DNA of 64,000 bases from Rattus norvegicus (lineage: Eukaryota; Chordata; Mammalia; Rodentia; Muridae), in NCBI RefSeq assembly GCF_036323735.1, contig NC_086024.1, forward strand, positions 127,494,053-127,558,052, read 5' to 3'. A model generated the notes under the pieces. It was given only the letters and a program-made list of their open reading frames with translations. It did no database searches and was not told the origin of the DNA. Position numbers and translations under genes: made by a program. Below, in pieces: positions 1 to 12,904 of the stretch (its first letter is position 1; each line of letters opens with the position of its first letter).

Positions 1-2432
1 CCAGGAGAGAGCCCAGGCACATTCTGGGGCCACTAAGCAGGGTTAATGGGCCTGGAAAAGACTGGCCACCTGACCAACTGTCAGCCTCACGTCAGCCACC
101 ATAGAGTTACCTCATGCCTGAAGCCCAGCCGGGCAGGACAGAAGTCAAAATCCAAGCCATGTGGAAACACCAGTGTGTGCTGAGATGGCAGTGAGGTGTC
201 AAGAGATATCCCCTCAATCTTCTTACAAGAACGGAGCAACAGTGTGGGGAGCAGCGGAGAACACAGGTGCTGTAGACCTGACAGACTGAAGTCCCTGGTG
301 CTAGGACACACCACCCAGCACAGACCAGCTAAGTCCCACTCTTGTTGCTATAAGCAATGTTTACTCTCAAGTGTAGGTAGATGGGGCTTTGGTAAGTTAT
401 GGGTTCTGTAGCTTCTGTAAGTGGGGAAGGAGGGAGGGAGGGAGGAAGGGAAGGAGGGAGGGAGGGAGGAAGGGAAGGAGGGAGGGAGGGAGGGAGGGAG
501 GACTGACTGCTCTGAGGAGCTCATGTGTGTGCACTGGGTTCCAGGTTCATAGAAGCAAGGATCCCCAGGCTGGGATAAACCTGAGGACCCTGTGAGAAGC
601 CCCCTCTTTGCAGCTTCATTTCCACCCTTGCTGCACTCGATGTCACTGGATACCCTTGAAAGACAAGAGGCACTGGTCCCCCGCCCTGCCCAATCCACAG
701 AAGATATTCTCTAAAGCGACAAACTTCCTGCCTCCATCCTCCTGACCCCCACATGCAATGGGTCTTCATGGCTCAAGGATGAGGTGCACACTGCTGGCTG
801 GGGAACGGAAGAGCACCTGTACTGGGGTAGCAACAGAGGACGTGCATGTGCGTGTAGTGAGTGGGTGCGTGCATCTACACGTACCTGGGAGCCAGATGGC
901 GTCCCTGGAAGCGGGGGGGGGGGGGTGGGTGACAACCTGGCCTAGGGGTTGTCTGTCAGTGACTCAACACTGCCCCAGTCTGAATCCATAAATCCCACCA
1001 CTGGAGCGGCTGTTCCTACAATAGTGACTCTAATGATCACCGTGAGCAGGGCTCCGTGGAAAGCTACACGGCAATTCCCTTTCCCCACAACTGTCAAACC
1101 CCCAATTATAAAATGAGGCCAGACGCTCAGAGAGGCACAGTAACTGCCTGGAGGTGCACACAGGCAACGCATAGCATCCGCAGTAGTGCTGGCTGTGTGC
1201 TATCCCGAGGCTGGGTTCCCCTATGCCACAGAGGAGCCATTCGGCGGTGACAGGGAACAGCGCTGTGGCTGCCTGCTGCTTCCTGCCTGGCTTACTCATG
1301 AAACCACCTCAGGGTGTTATTGCAGCTGGGAACCCAAGCAGCCACTATACCCCACATGGCTCCTGACATTAGCAGACAGCTGTCCTTGCAGCTGATGACT
1401 TCCCATGGCAGGGCCACCCCCTGGCACTGCCTGTCCCCTGGTGTTCTCACACTGTTTATAGACATTTCCCCGTAAACATCTGCCAGGAGAGGAGAATGAC
1501 CCAGATCTGGAAAGAGTCATGGCGTCTGGGCTTCCGTTTTTAGTCTTCTCTCTGGGAGCACTTCCACCAGTAGGGTTATCCAGGCGGGCTTTCCCCACAG
1601 GGCTGCTTAGCTCACCCTTAAAACGCGGGGCCTTGCTAAGAATGCTACAGGAATCCAAGGGTCCTCTGCATAGCCTCTAAGTCCTTACATGCTTACTGTC
1701 CCCATGTCCCAAAAGCATTGTCTCTCCAGACACTCTACTGGCACTGGGGCAAGACTCCTTGACACTAAAGCACGGGGGGGTGGGGCAGGGGGCACCCATG
1801 CAAAAGGAAGGGCCTCAGGAGGGGTTGGCTCTATTCTCAAATCTCCTCTGGACCAGCAAGACTGAGACATTCCTCTCAAAAGCCTCTTTGGGAGTCCAGC
1901 CAGCACCTCTCACTGATGAACCTGAGGCCAGAAAACCAAGTCAAGTCTGGTGTGATTTCTGTTGGCGCTGCTACAAACTGCATACGTGTGTCTACCAAAC
2001 ACATACATGGAGGCTCTTACCCCAATGGGATGGCATCTGTAGGTGCAAGGCTAGGATGAGGTCTCAAGGATGGGTCTCTCTTGAGAGCCCCCGTGAGAGC
2101 ACACTATCTCCTCTCAGACATACAGAGCCAGATGTGGAGATGCACCAACAGGGTGGCCCACGGTATGCTCTTACCAGAAGCGGCTTGCGGCCCTCTGAGC
2201 TGCTAGATGCTATGTGTGCCCAGCTGGCAGCTAGCATAGCATCCTGGGCAGACAGAGCAAGAAGGCAGCCTTAAGAATAGGGACAGGAAGTGGAGTGACG
2301 TGGGAGACAGCCCAAGGTGTTGCTACCAGCAACAGCAGCAGGTATGACTCGAGCGACAGAACTTAGCAGGGGCCAGAGAGAGCAATGGGAGAACAGAGGG
2401 ATGATATGCAGATAGGTAAGTCTTCCACTCAC
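1..2432 (-). other. Itpk1: Itpk1 intron (partial), downstream of the 41-nt exon
   Basis: Intronic sequence that begins at the GTGAGT donor at 2432-2427 and runs off the low-coordinate edge of the window. It holds a GGGA/GGAA simple repeat (425-502), a poly-G run near 909-925, and a possible weak MIR relic around 1085-1150 (aatgaggcc ... gagaggcacag). I looked for the next coding exon (expected protein start MAIVF) on the minus strand and did not find it. The open frames here on either strand have no recognisable protein similarity and no splice context, and I read them as chance. Confidence 0.85.
425..502. repeat. GGGA/GGAA simple repeat
   Basis: About 78 bp of purine-only tetranucleotide repeat with aggaagggaagg interruptions at regular intervals. 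Expected to be length-variable. Confidence 0.95.
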
Positions 2433-2473
2433 CTCATGAGAGTTGGTGCCATGAGCCACTCTGGTTTTGCAAA
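2433..2473 (-). CDS. Itpk1: Itpk1 short coding exon (residues ~155-168)
   Basis: Short 41-nt coding exon on the minus strand encoding (I)CKTRVAHGTNSHE, residues 155-168. It carries the strongly conserved K157 (ATP contact), H162-G163 and H167 (inositol phosphate contact in the human enzyme), so this small exon holds part of the active site. The acceptor follows a strong pyrimidine tract (tctctctctctcacatag) with a good branch-point match, actaac, about 35 nt upstream. The donor is GAG|GTGAGT. It enters in phase 1 and leaves in phase 0, so skipping would shift the frame. The following exon, expected to start MAIVFNQEG, is not in the 2432 bases that remain. It is too short to be found as a long open frame; it was placed by splice sites and protein identity. 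Confidence 0.96.
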
Positions 2474-2921
2474 CTATGTGAGAGAGAGAGAAACAGAGAG
2501 GGGTTAGTGGGCCTGGTAAGTATATGACCGACAAGAAGGACTGGGACCCTCTGGACAGGAACCACCCCATCTAAGTATCAAGCAGGCCCAGCCTTGCTTA
2601 GATCCTGATATCGGGTGAGACCAGGGGCTTTCAGGGTTGTGAGGAACTCTCAAAACGGCACAAAGGGCTGTCGGGGGCTAAGAAGACAGCTGCTGGTGTT
2701 GAGTACTGTCTGACCCCAGAGCGGCACAGACAGACGCCTCCAGGCCAGGCCCTACAAGGACCCTCTCAAGTTATGGGTAGAGGTGGGTCCCAGGGCTGTA
2801 CATGCTTCTTGGCATCAACTTGGCCTTCAACTGCTTCAAGCAAGCTCAAATCTATGGGGACCCGTAAGGACTACCTCCCCCCACAGTAGTGATGTCACCC
2901 TGGAGCCCACAGTGTACATAC
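2474..2921 (-). other. Itpk1: Itpk1 short intron (448 nt)
   Basis: Complete GT-AG intron between the 99-nt and 41-nt coding exons. Donor GTATGT at 2921, acceptor cacatag ending at 2474, with a pyrimidine-rich tract and an actaac branch-site candidate just upstream of the acceptor. I see no interspersed repeat or other feature in it. Confidence 0.95.
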
Positions 2922-3020
2922 TGAAGGGGAAGGCCAGGCCGTTCTGCTCCAGCAGCCTCATGGTGTCATCCCCACACAGGCTCGTGAGCTCCATGAAGGG
3001 TGGCGAGCAGATCCTGTCAT
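2922..3020 (-). CDS. Itpk1: Itpk1 coding exon (residues ~122-154)
   Basis: Coding exon of 99 nt on the minus strand. It begins with two bases that complete an Asp codon, continues DRICSPPFMELTSLCGDDTM and RLLEQNGLAFPF, and ends with the first base of an Ile codon. It covers about residues 122-154, leading into the central ATP-grasp part of the kinase. The acceptor is ttcctctgccctag; the donor is TTCA|GTATGT at 2921. Both ends are phase 1, so the exon is symmetric and its loss would remove 33 residues in frame. The next intron, to the 41-nt exon, is only 448 nt. No in-frame stop is present. Identity is by recognition of the ITPK1 sequence, and the perfect phase continuity with both neighbours supports it independently. 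Confidence 0.97.
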
Positions 3021-3164
3021 CTAGGGCAGAGGAAGTTGGGTCAGCACACTGGCCAGAGCCACCCTCTACACCTACCCCCACAGCCCTGTGTGCATGTGTG
3101 TGTACAACAAGCCCAGCACCGTTGTTCACATTTTCCATGACCGTTTCCGTCAATATGAAATTCC

Positions 3165-3220
3165 TGCTGTTTTGGTTGTAAGCCTAGCCTTTAACGGCTG
3201 AACCATCTCTCCAGCCCCCT
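3165..3220 (-). repeat. B2-type SINE 5' fragment
   Basis: Reads on the minus strand as the SINE head ggctggagagatggttcagc followed by cgttaaaggctaggctta. This is the tRNA-derived left end of a B2/B3-class element, heavily truncated, lying 145 bp upstream (in gene sense) of the 99-nt Itpk1 exon. Confidence 0.65.
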
Positions 3221-3711
3221 GTCAGCATAAAATTCTCAGATGCTAACTGGAAAATGTGAGGTGCACTGAAAACCCCCACAGTTTTACGGCTATAATTACC
3301 AAATTCTTAGTCTTTGAGTCTATGTTTACACACAGAGAGCTATCTAATAGGATGCCGCTCTGTACACTGAAAATTAACCCAATACACTGCTGTCACGTCC
3401 TTAACTCAGTACCCTGCACCCCTACCCTGATCCCAGTCTGTATCTTGGTTTTATGACAATCATAGACAATGTCATGTGGTTAGATCTGAGCACAGGCTAC
3501 ACCACGCTATGGCACCCCACATGTCCCCAGTAGTCTGCAAAGTCACCCTCTAATCCCTCCCAGAGGCATGGGGTTCCCGGCTCAGCCTCCTCATCTCTGA
3601 GCCCTCCCTCTCCACGACAAGCTCCAGGCCTGCTACACCCACTGGTTTCAGAAGGGATGACTGTTTCCTCTGGTGCTCCACAGTGGATTCTTTCTTTTTA
3701 AAAATATTGCA

Positions 3712-3884
3712 TAGCTGAGTGTGGTGTGGCCTGCTTTTAGACCCAGCACTTGGAAGGCAGAGGCAGGCAGATCTCTCTGAGTGTGAAGCCAGCCTGGTCT
3801 ACAAAGTAAGTTCTAGGACAACCAGGGCTACCCTGAGAAACTGTGTCTTGAAAAACTAAAATATAAAATAAAATAAAACAAAAC
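3712..3884 (+). repeat. B1 SINE
   Basis: 7SL-derived B1 with recognisable landmarks cccagcacttggaaggcaga, cagcctggtctacaaagt and gaaactgtgtctt, followed by an AAAT/AAAC-rich tail. Diverged from consensus, so not a recent insertion. Confidence 0.9.
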
Positions 3885-3894
3885 AGTAATAATG

Positions 3895-4047
3895 GGGCCT
3901 GCCTATGTCACAGTGCATGTGTGCAGGTCCAAAGACAACTAGACAGAGCTGGCTCTCTCCTGCCACTATGTGGGCGCTGGGGATTGAACTCAGGTCTTCA
4001 GGCTTGTCGGCAGGCACCTTTTCCTGCTGAGCCATCTCACTCCCCCT
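3895..4047 (-). repeat. B3/B2-type SINE
   Basis: Minus-strand tRNA-derived SINE. The plus strand shows the reversed landmarks ggggattgaactcaggtctt and ctgctgagccatctcact. Confidence 0.8.
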
Positions 4048-5237
4048 ACCCCCAACCCTCGGCTCCGCCCTCCACCATGAGTTCTAACACTGTTGGGTAC
4101 AGGGCAGCACCACGGAGGCAGACTTGCTCTACACATATTTCCTGATACGTCTGCTGCTCCACAAGGTCAGGACAAAGCAGATTATTGGTGGGAAAGCGAA
4201 TGTACTTGAATCCCTAATGATTACTGATGGTTGCTTCTTGTCATAGTCCCCATCACTGAATGACTGTGAGCTCTTAGGAGGTGAGACCACCCTGTACTGG
4301 GCACAGACACCTGAGTATTAGTGGGGGTAGGGGCAGCCTGCTGATCCCCAGACTTAGAAACCAGGCCCAGAGTAAGCCGGCAAGTGCTACTGTCTCACGA
4401 ACACATTAAATCAAGATCTAGCCTCACCTTCCTCAGGAAAACTACAAACACAACAGAACACATTAATAGTGCTTGATCTCCCTCGTCAGCTCATCCTCCT
4501 TAGGTCAAACTCCAAGTAGACATAATAGTTTGGGTTTGCAGTTCCTTGGGGACCCTAAGAAGGGGCTGGAAGCCAGCGTCTACTGCAATCGTTCAAGTGC
4601 CTTTGCCCACAACCTGCGGCACCCGGTGTCTGGTTTTAAAGATCCAACAGATGCTCAGGATCAAGCACTGCCCACAATCCCAAGAGAGTAGGACAGTCCA
4701 GGAGAGAGCAAGCTGACCTAGTGGTTCAGCAGGAGAGGTGGCAGAGAAATCAGGGTGGGGAGTTGGGAGGGGCAGGTCCTACTGCACAGCAGGAAGCCCT
4801 AATTCAAATGAAGACTGGGTCTGCATTCCACTCAGGGCCAGGCCTGGCAGGAGACCAGCAGGCCTTCCTTGCAGTTGTCAATGGAGGATTCAGATTCTAC
4901 AAGGTGCCGCAGTGTGTAGACCCTGCAGCCAGGGGGTGTGATGCTCACACCTGAACACCTAGAGAGCACTAGCCTTAAGGTAGGGGATTCTTGGCCTGGC
5001 AGTGGTCCAGTCCCCCAGGGCTTGGCCCACCCTCCTCTTTCAGTTAGACCCAAGCTGCTGGGATCCTACAGGCCATGTACTGTAAAAGTGACCAGACTTC
5101 CTCACCAGACCTTTCAAGTAGGGAGACCAGCATGACCTGAGTTTGGCTTCTAAGATCTGAGCATCTTTCCTTCTGCGGTCCATTCAGGCTTTTATACAGC
5201 ACCTTGGATTAAAGCAACGTCCCAATACATTCTTGTT

Positions 5238-5400
5238 CTGTGCCAGACATAGTTCCACACAGTTACTCACCCTCACACTGCCACCCCATGCCCACCCCCC
5301 AGGGAAGCACCCCAGTCACCCAATTTACAAACAGGGAAACAGCCAGAGAGAGGAAGCTCTTTGCATGGAGATCTACAGTGGGCAAGCAGTACAGGTACTG
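5238..5400 (+). repeat. MIR fragment
   Basis: Pattern gtgccagacatagttccaca, then acccaatttacaaacaggga with gagagaggaagct, matching the MIR core order on the plus strand. Old and diverged. Confidence 0.5.
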
Positions 5401-6109
5401 CGGGATTGCCCCAGGCAGCCTGACTCAGGACTCTGTGCTTCTGACCACAACTGCCCTGGTAGCAGGATCCTTGAGGAGGGTGGCTGACTCAGACACTCAC
5501 AGCTGGACAAAATACAGGGACTTAAGTGTCAGTGGAGTGCTCAGCTACAAATGGGACACTGATGTCACCCCTCCCCCAAGACCACTGAGGAAGAACAGGG
5601 AGGAAGATTGCCAAAGCCAGAGGTTGGGAGGACTGATCTAAACCGTGTCTTCTGGACACGACAGACCACTGCACTCATGGATTAGGTGCAGCTGTGGGTG
5701 CTTGAACAAGGCCTGCGTGAGATCAGGCCTGTCGGCAGGCAAGACTGGAGGAGTGTTGGGCTCACAAGAAGCAGCCCCTGAGGAGCTACCGCAGCAGAAG
5801 GCGACTCTTCCCATCCCAGAACTCCACCAATCCAGACCCACAGGCCACATCATTTATAGTTACCCACAGTCCAAATCACGTAAGTGTAAAATTCCAAAGG
5901 AGAACAATTTGTACGTTTTAGGTTGTGTGCCCTGCTGGGGCACTGGAGTTTCTAGCCATCTACTGTGGTGGGGTCTGAACTATCCCTGTGCCCTGCACCC
6001 AAGCCGCACACAGTCAGAAGCCGGCTGGGTTATTGGATCAGCTGTCATGTCCCAAAACACTTTTCTTACTTAAGACAGGTCCAAAGTGGAAGATCAGGGA
6101 TACTTTGGG

Positions 6110-6214
6110 GGTGAGCTGGTATACACCTGCCTGTCTTCAGGAGCCTAAGGCAGGAAGATTGGGAGTTCAAGACTGCCTGGGCTACGTGGTGAAACCCTAA
6201 CTGAAAAAAAAAAA
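6110..6214 (+). repeat. B1-related (PB1-like) SINE
   Basis: 7SL-like monomer with caggagcctaaggcaggaag and ttcaagactgcctgggctac followed by an A-rich tail; diverged. Confidence 0.7.
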
Positions 6215-6243
6215 GGGTGGTGGTAGTGGTGGTTGTGGTGGTA

Positions 6244-6390
6244 GGTGCTTGAAATGGCTCGGTGGGTAAGGAGTCTTGCCAGTAAGCCTGATCTCCACAA
6301 GCCATCTTCTGACTTCCACATATGTGTTGTGGCAAATGTGCATGCCCCCTTACACACACACATATACCCACATGCTCACACAATATCTGG
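6244..6390 (+). repeat. B3/B2-type SINE
   Basis: Head gcttgaaatggctcggtggg is tRNA-like; the body has tctgacttccacatatgtg and ends in a CA-rich stretch, as B3 elements do. Confidence 0.7.
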
Positions 6391-6489
6391 AAAGGGGCAA
6401 TGGCTATCAGATTGCAGTCTGTTGTCACAGTGGTTCTAATAATTATGACTTACCCATTGCTATACATAATTTATAAATTAATCTTTTGT

Positions 6490-6560
6490 GGTAATAAGGA
6501 TTGAACCTGGGGACTCACAAATGCTTATACTCTGCCACTGGGCCATATATCCCCAGTCCC
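6490..6560 (-). repeat. tRNA-like SINE fragment (ID/B4 type)
   Basis: The reverse strand reads gggactggggatatatggcc, cagtggcagag and ccaggttcaatcc, an old ID/B4-like head with degraded A and B boxes. Confidence 0.6.
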
Positions 6561-6754
6561 ATACGTTAGCATTCAGGGTAAGTTATGTGTGACTAGGGAA
6601 AACCAAAGTAAACACAGCATCCAGTACTGTCTGAGGTTTCAACCATCTCCGGGGTATCGGAATGTTTCTTCCATGAATCAGGGGTGGGGTGTCTGGACGA
6701 GACAACGGGAGGTGAAAACCACACCATCTCAGGTGCTAGAGCGAAGGTCTGGGA

Positions 6755-6952
6755 AAGGGCGAGGACTGCCCTCGAGGAGGGCAGATTCAGTCCCCAGTCT
6801 GTACATAGTAGCTCACAACCATTTGTAACTCCAGTTCCAGGGGAATCCAATGCCTCTTCTGACCTCCATAGGCACCAGGCAGGCATGCAGTACAAAGACA
6901 CACACACAGGCAAAATGCTCACCACGTACATAAAGAAATACAGCTTTAAAAA
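6755..6952 (+). repeat. B3/B2-type SINE
   Basis: Body landmarks ccatttgtaactccagttcc, tcttctgacctccataggca and a CA-rich 3' part. The 5' head is degraded. Confidence 0.75.
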
Positions 6953-7217
6953 AGGATTTGATACAACCCAGTAGTCTTCACAGTAAAAAAAAAGTCAACG
7001 AGCGAGATGCAGAAGGGGTTTCCCCCCCAAAACCCCCACTGAGCCCGGGATGTGAGCCGAAAAGGAAGGGAGCCCATCCCTCCTCAGAGGTGTCTGGAAT
7101 CCAGACAAACTACACAGACAAGACACTTCCAGAGGGCAGGCAACATCCAGCATTGGATAGACCAGACCCCCTTGCCTTCCAACTCTCAAGTATATAAGAG
7201 CCTAAGGAGTAAGAAGG

Positions 7218-7300
7218 GCCGAGGGAGGGAGGGAGGGAGGGAGGGAGGGAGGGAAGGAGGGAGGGAGGAAGGGAGGGAGGGAGGGAGGGAGGAAGGGAGG

Positions 7301-7346
<46 letters not shown>
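7218..7346. repeat. GGGA then GA simple repeat
   Basis: About 90 bp of GGGA/GGAA followed by about 38 bp of uninterrupted GA. Purine-only on the plus strand. Confidence 0.97.
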
Positions 7347-7350
<4 letters not shown>

Positions 7351-9894
7351 CGCCTGCTGATGCTCTAGTTCACTTATACTAATTTGGAGATGGCTACCCA
7401 CACTCTGAACTGCAGACCCCTGGCTGCCTGTCCTATGCCTAACCTTGGGAGGAAACCTCGGTACCCTGCTCTGTTGCCAGAGTCATTCCCGTACACCTGT
7501 GACAATCACAGTGGACTAGAAACCACTACTGTTCCCATTTTGGGTCCATCCACCACCAGCAAAAAGATAGCCTCTATTAATGTGAGAGCCTGGGATACAG
7601 CAACAGGTAAAACAGCAGTGCCAGATACAGAGGGTGGCTACACTGGGGGCCTGGAAGGGTGCTGAGGTGTCCCTGGAGGTGGGGCATGCATGTGGCCAGC
7701 TGGGATCAGTCTAGCAGCAGGTGAACGCAGAGCCCCCTTGCTGAGAGGGATGGAGGATGGGATGAGGCCCTGCAGCATCAGGGCAGGAGTTCTGGCTGGC
7801 TGGGACCTCTGTTCCCAGAGCTGCCTGTGGAAGGGAGAGAGAGCATCAGCAGAGGCTCCTGTAGCTCAGCCATGGGAAGTGCAGGGTGGCCTCACCAGCG
7901 GGGACAGGATAAAGGAATTTTGGGTAAGCCTGGGCTGGAGCCGGAGAGGCTATTTCTGGCTCTTGGAGGAAGGGTACTGTTGTTGATTTATCCGTCATCT
8001 TATTTTTGGAAGGGAGTTGGTTAAGAGGCTTTTTTTGGTTAGGTGGTGGGTTGTCCTCCTCTGAGGGCTGAGACATCAGCCCCTGAGAAACTCCGAGCCT
8101 CCCAGCTCCACCCCCTTCCACTTGACAACTGACAGCATGAGGCAGGGACCTCACACAGGAATGACCGCTGGCATCCAGGGCACACACAGTGTCCTCTGCA
8201 CTTCGTAGGTGACCACAGAGAGGGGAGGGGGCACGGAGAAGGAGCTGAACGGCTCGCCAGGAGTCTGGCACGCAGCCAGGGCCCAGCCGAGGAGACACAT
8301 GGAGGAGCAGACACATTCTGAGTCATGGCCACTCACTGGTCCATGTCTCGATCTCATTGGCTTTCCTCCATTTGTTTCTGTTCTCGTCTTCACCGTTTAT
8401 TTTTTTAATAAACGAATTTCCCCTTTTTCTTCTCTGCTTTTACGGAACACCGCTACCCACTCCATTCCCTGTGTGTGACCTCGTATCCCTGGCTGCTTGA
8501 CTGCTGAAATTTCCACCACGGCCAGCTTCGAGGACATCTCTCCTACACGCAGCTCTTACTTGTGGTGAATTGCTTCCACAGGCTGAGTTCCCAGCGGGGA
8601 GGTTTGAGAAGGGGGTCCACAGGAACCATTTCTGTGGTTCTTCCACACTGTGTCCCCAAAGGACAGAATCACTACAGCACCAACAGTGAAGGACCATGCT
8701 CTCCTAACCCTGTCTGGCCCCTCTTCAGGCAGTACTGTTGTGAAAGGAGAGGATGAGGAGTGTGGTGAGGAATCCAATCCCTCTCTGTGATCGTTCACCA
8801 GGCCTGACTCAGGGTGAGGCTGAGACAGAGACCTCAGGCATGACAGGTGGCCATAAGCAAAGCCCTGGACTTGTACTGGGACTGGTCAGGTAGCCTTTTG
8901 GAGCTTGGGGTCCTGCTCAGTAGTCTGGAGTGACACTATGCCAGGTCTGTTCACATTCAGGAGCTGGAGGAAGAGGGAATGTTCTCTGTGACATGGAAGG
9001 TACGAAGCTAACCACTCCAGGGTCGCAGGCAGAGCCGGGTGGTCAGGCTAGGAGAGCGCGAACCAGCAGTTCCTGTTCCCAGCCAGTCACTAGAACTCCC
9101 AGGCTACTCCCAGGAAAGAGGGGCTGCCAAGGTGCAGCAGCCCAGACTGGAACTCCATGTTCAGACTGCAACCAGGGGGGCTCCACAGGAAGCCACATGT
9201 GACCAGGCCTAGTGACCATGCAGGTTCCAGTCTATACAAATTCTGCGGGCTCAGTCGGAGCTGGGTAACTCCCCAGACTCCTTGGAGCTTGGTTCTCACA
9301 GAGTTCAGCCCAATAGGCCATGACTGTGGCTGCATCCAAGTAGGCCGGCGAGCACACAAATGAGCAATGCACCAGACTGCACTCCCAGCTTCCCTGCTCT
9401 GAGGGAAAAGTCCACAGGAGCTTGGGTTCCCACAAGCTCCGCTGGATGACAGCCAGGGCCTGTAGAACTGGGTGCAGATTTGTCATCCGTTCTCCCAGGG
9501 TTCCTGAAGTATGGTAGGAAACGGTTTCACTCAAAACGGGGGATGAGGGAGAAGTCCACGGTGTTGCTGGCACAGGAAAGTGAGACACAGGTTCTCTTGA
9601 ATCCTCTGAAAACAAGCATTCTCATAGAACCAGGTATTAGGTCCTCCTCTCTGTGTGTGCTGGACCCCAGGGACCCTTCCTGGCCTGGGGAACTCTTGCT
9701 TGTCACTCCTTTCTGTTCACATGGGAAGAGAACCCTACTGTTGTGCTTGCCCTTACGTATCTATTTTACCACAATGATGCAGCCCCCTGACCAACTTGGC
9801 TAGGCTCTAACAGGTCAGAGGAGGGAACCCAGGAGGACCCAGGCCATCCAGGCCACCCAGGTCTGCAAACCGGTTCCACCCCTCATCACCCGCT

Positions 9895-9965
9895 CATTTG
9901 AAACTTTACTTCTCTGCACCTCAGTTTCCCTGCAATGAGGTCAAGACAAAAACAGTACCTGCTCC
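9895..9965 (-). repeat. MIR fragment
   Basis: Contains the typical reverse-MIR string ctgcacctcagtttccctgc followed by aatgaggtcaagac; ancient and short. Confidence 0.4.
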
Positions 9966-10309
9966 TCTCCCCAGCATGGAGAGAATGCATTTAAATTAAG
10001 AAAGAATTTAAATTACGAAAGGGATACAGATTCACCTCTTGCCATCTTTGCTTTAAACCCTGTGTGGTAAGAGGAAAAACTGTTCAAGGTGTGGAACCTA
10101 TTCTACTGCCTGGCTTGGAGGGCCTCTTGCCTCAGCGGGAGCAGGAGAGGTGCCCCGGTTCAAGTCCTGATAAGAACATACCAAGAACTGGTTGTAGTGT
10201 CATTATCATGTGTTGTATGTTTAAGTGTGCGAGTGTGTGTGTGCGTAGACCCACATGTATACACATGGTCGGGGGAGTCCTTGTACTTCCTAAATCACTT
10301 TCCACCTTT

Positions 10310-10527
10310 ATTGTTTGAGGCAGGGTCTCTCTCTAAACCTGAAACTCACCAATTCAATTAGACTGACTTGCCTGCAGGCTCCTGGAATCCATCTGTCTCT
10401 ACTTCCTGCACCCAGTACTGGAGTTAAGGCTGCACACCGTTGTGTCTGCTTTGATGTGGGTGCTGGAGGTCAGAATTTGGGTCCTTGTGCCTATGAAGCA
10501 CACGGAGCCTCCTCTCCAGCCCTGGCT
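10310..10527 (-). repeat. B4-type composite SINE
   Basis: Minus-strand element. The plus strand shows a B1-like part (gaggcagggtctctctctaa, cacccagtactggagttaag) joined to a tRNA-like part (gggtgctggaggtcagaatt ... cctcctctccagccctgg), the arrangement of B4/RSINE composites. Confidence 0.65.
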
Positions 10528-11409
10528 GTTCTGTCACTGTTAGCCCAGGCCGCCGCAGGTCAGGGGCAGGAGTGAGCTGGCAGTGTGCCATGTTGGAGAT
10601 GCTCAGCAGAGTAGGTCAAATGCTGACTGTGCACCACAGTGCAGGGACAGGGCACAAGCTCAGCACTGACACCTTTGTACCTCAGGGTCAGGAGAGTGTG
10701 GAGAGGAAGCCATCTCTGGGAAGAAGATCCCCAAAAGTAAAATGTGGCCGTGGTGAAGAGCATTTCCTAAGGCCCCAGAGCCGGCCCTGTCACCGTCACC
10801 TGTGCTTCTAGCCAGGTCACCACACTTGTCTCTTATCTGGTCTCCCTTGCCTGTAAGATGGGGCAGGGAATTTGGAAACATTCAAGGCGAGCTAACCCCG
10901 TTCAATGTGATAGTACCCTCTAGAGGGCATCTGGAATGCCCCAGCCTCAGCTTACTCAATAGGTGCCATCTAGGCCTAGGACATCAGACAAGGTGACCGT
11001 AGTAGTCCTAGCACTGGGACCTCATCCCAGCTGCTCTAGGTGTCTCTGGAATTCACAATCAGGAAATGGCTCCCTGAGCCTGTCACCATAACACCTATAA
11101 CACCTATGTCTTCTCTCCACACAGTGTTCTACCCCAAATCTGCGTCCCCTGACACCTAACGTGTTTCAGCACTGCCTTGCTACCCTAGATTTCCCATCAC
11201 TGGAGACCTCAGCTCACTTCTCAAGCCCTCCCAACACTGAAGTAGCTCACACTGACCGGCTGTGCCCAGTTCCTGAAGCTCATGGGGAAGCTTCGATCCT
11301 CTCAGCTCAGGGCTGTCAAAGAGAGGGTCTCTTTAGTGAGGTATCCAGGTAGAACGAGGTCATCAGGGTTGGCTCTGATCCAAAAGAGCTGGTGTCCTTG
11401 GGAGAGGCG

Positions 11410-11517
11410 CTCAGAGCTGAGCTTGGTAGCACAAGCCTACAATCCCAGCTACTCAGGGGGTTAAGGCAGAGGGATTACACACTCAACAGACCCTGCCTGA
11501 AAATTAAAAAAAAAAAG
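11410..11517 (+). repeat. B1-related (PB1-like) SINE
   Basis: cttggtagcacaagcctaca followed by atcccagctactcagggggt and an A-rich tail: an old 7SL-like monomer. Confidence 0.7.
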
Positions 11518-12904
11518 AGCTGAGGTGCCAAGCGATAAGAGCACACCTGCTATCTTGAGAACTATTTACTATACACGCAGGCGCTGTAAGACCTCAGACT
11601 GGCTGGGGTCATCTGGAGCCAGGAGAGGATGAAGGGAGCATTCCACAGTGGCCACAGCTGGTGTTCTGCTCCCCAGGGATTCTGAGGCCTCCTGTCCCAT
11701 CACCCTCCCTACAAACAGCTATATCCCAACTTGGCCCCCTGGCTGCAAGTAAGGTATTGTGGGAAGATGCTTCTGCAACGGAGGGGATGGGGTTAGAGCA
11801 AATAAATATCCAGGGGTGGGGTGATATGGCCCGAGGAAGCATACTAGAGTCAGACCCGTGAGAGGTTTTCCTGCAGAGCAGGCTGGGGACCCGTCTCTGT
11901 GTCTCTGTTTCCGGAAGCCAAGCAGCTATTCCTACACGGGACTTCAGAGCCCAGGAGTGAAGGAGCCAGACACAGGCTGGGGCAGGGCCAGACATTCCTG
12001 AACCCCGACCAGCTGCTGTAAATGCGGATTAGCTCAGTGGCAGCTGTCCCCACTGATTTACGGCCCCTGCAGACCCTAGCGGGGCTCCCCCGACTCTCGG
12101 GTTCAACTCCCAAACTGCAGCAGCCAATGCGTTTCCAAGACTCATAAAACATAAGGCTTGGAGTGCTCTCTCCACAGGATGCGTCTGAGATGTTAGCTTG
12201 GCCCCAGCACAGAGATGCTCGCACTGGACACACGGTTTGTGAACAGTTTCCTCCACTCCAAGGGGATTCTCAATAGTCAATAAGGAAAAAAAAGTATCAA
12301 CTTTTTTTTTCTCGACCCAAGAGAAGGGTGAACCCTATGGAAGATTCACTTGAGCAGAAATACAAATGGCTGGTAAGCACAGTAAGGGAAGCTGGACCTG
12401 CCTAACCAGGCTGTTAAGGTGAGCTGGGCATCTTCTCCCCCAGACAGGGCTGCTGGGAATCATACAAACTGTGCAAGGGTAATACAGCAAGAGCTGCTAA
12501 TGTGAGCACGCTTAGAATCTTCAAGTAAGAAATCCCACCTCTGTGGCGAAGATTTGTATGGAAATACACAGAAACATATTTTAAACAACTATATCGAGAG
12601 ACAACAAAATCGAAACAAAACAACCCCCACCCCCATCCAAACAAAACTGAACAACATAATGAACCCAAACAATCAAAAAATATGATAACTGACTGGTTCA
12701 AATATTGAATACAATATTGTCATCAAAAAAGGCAGGGCCACCCTCCCTCGTTTTGGTCCCAGACAGGGTGACAGGTATGAAGGGGTGCAGCTGTAGCAGG
12801 TACATGTGAGTATTACTCAACTTCTTGTCTTGTGTGTGTAGATTTCACACATCCCTTCAAAGAAAGGAGGAAGATTAGCAGCTGATTTTGAAGATCTGAG
12901 TCAG

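Noticed and set aside
5645..6073. 142-residue plus-strand frame
   Set aside because: No recognisable domain, unique intronic sequence, ends just before a SINE; no evidence for a retrogene (no poly-A or target-site duplications).
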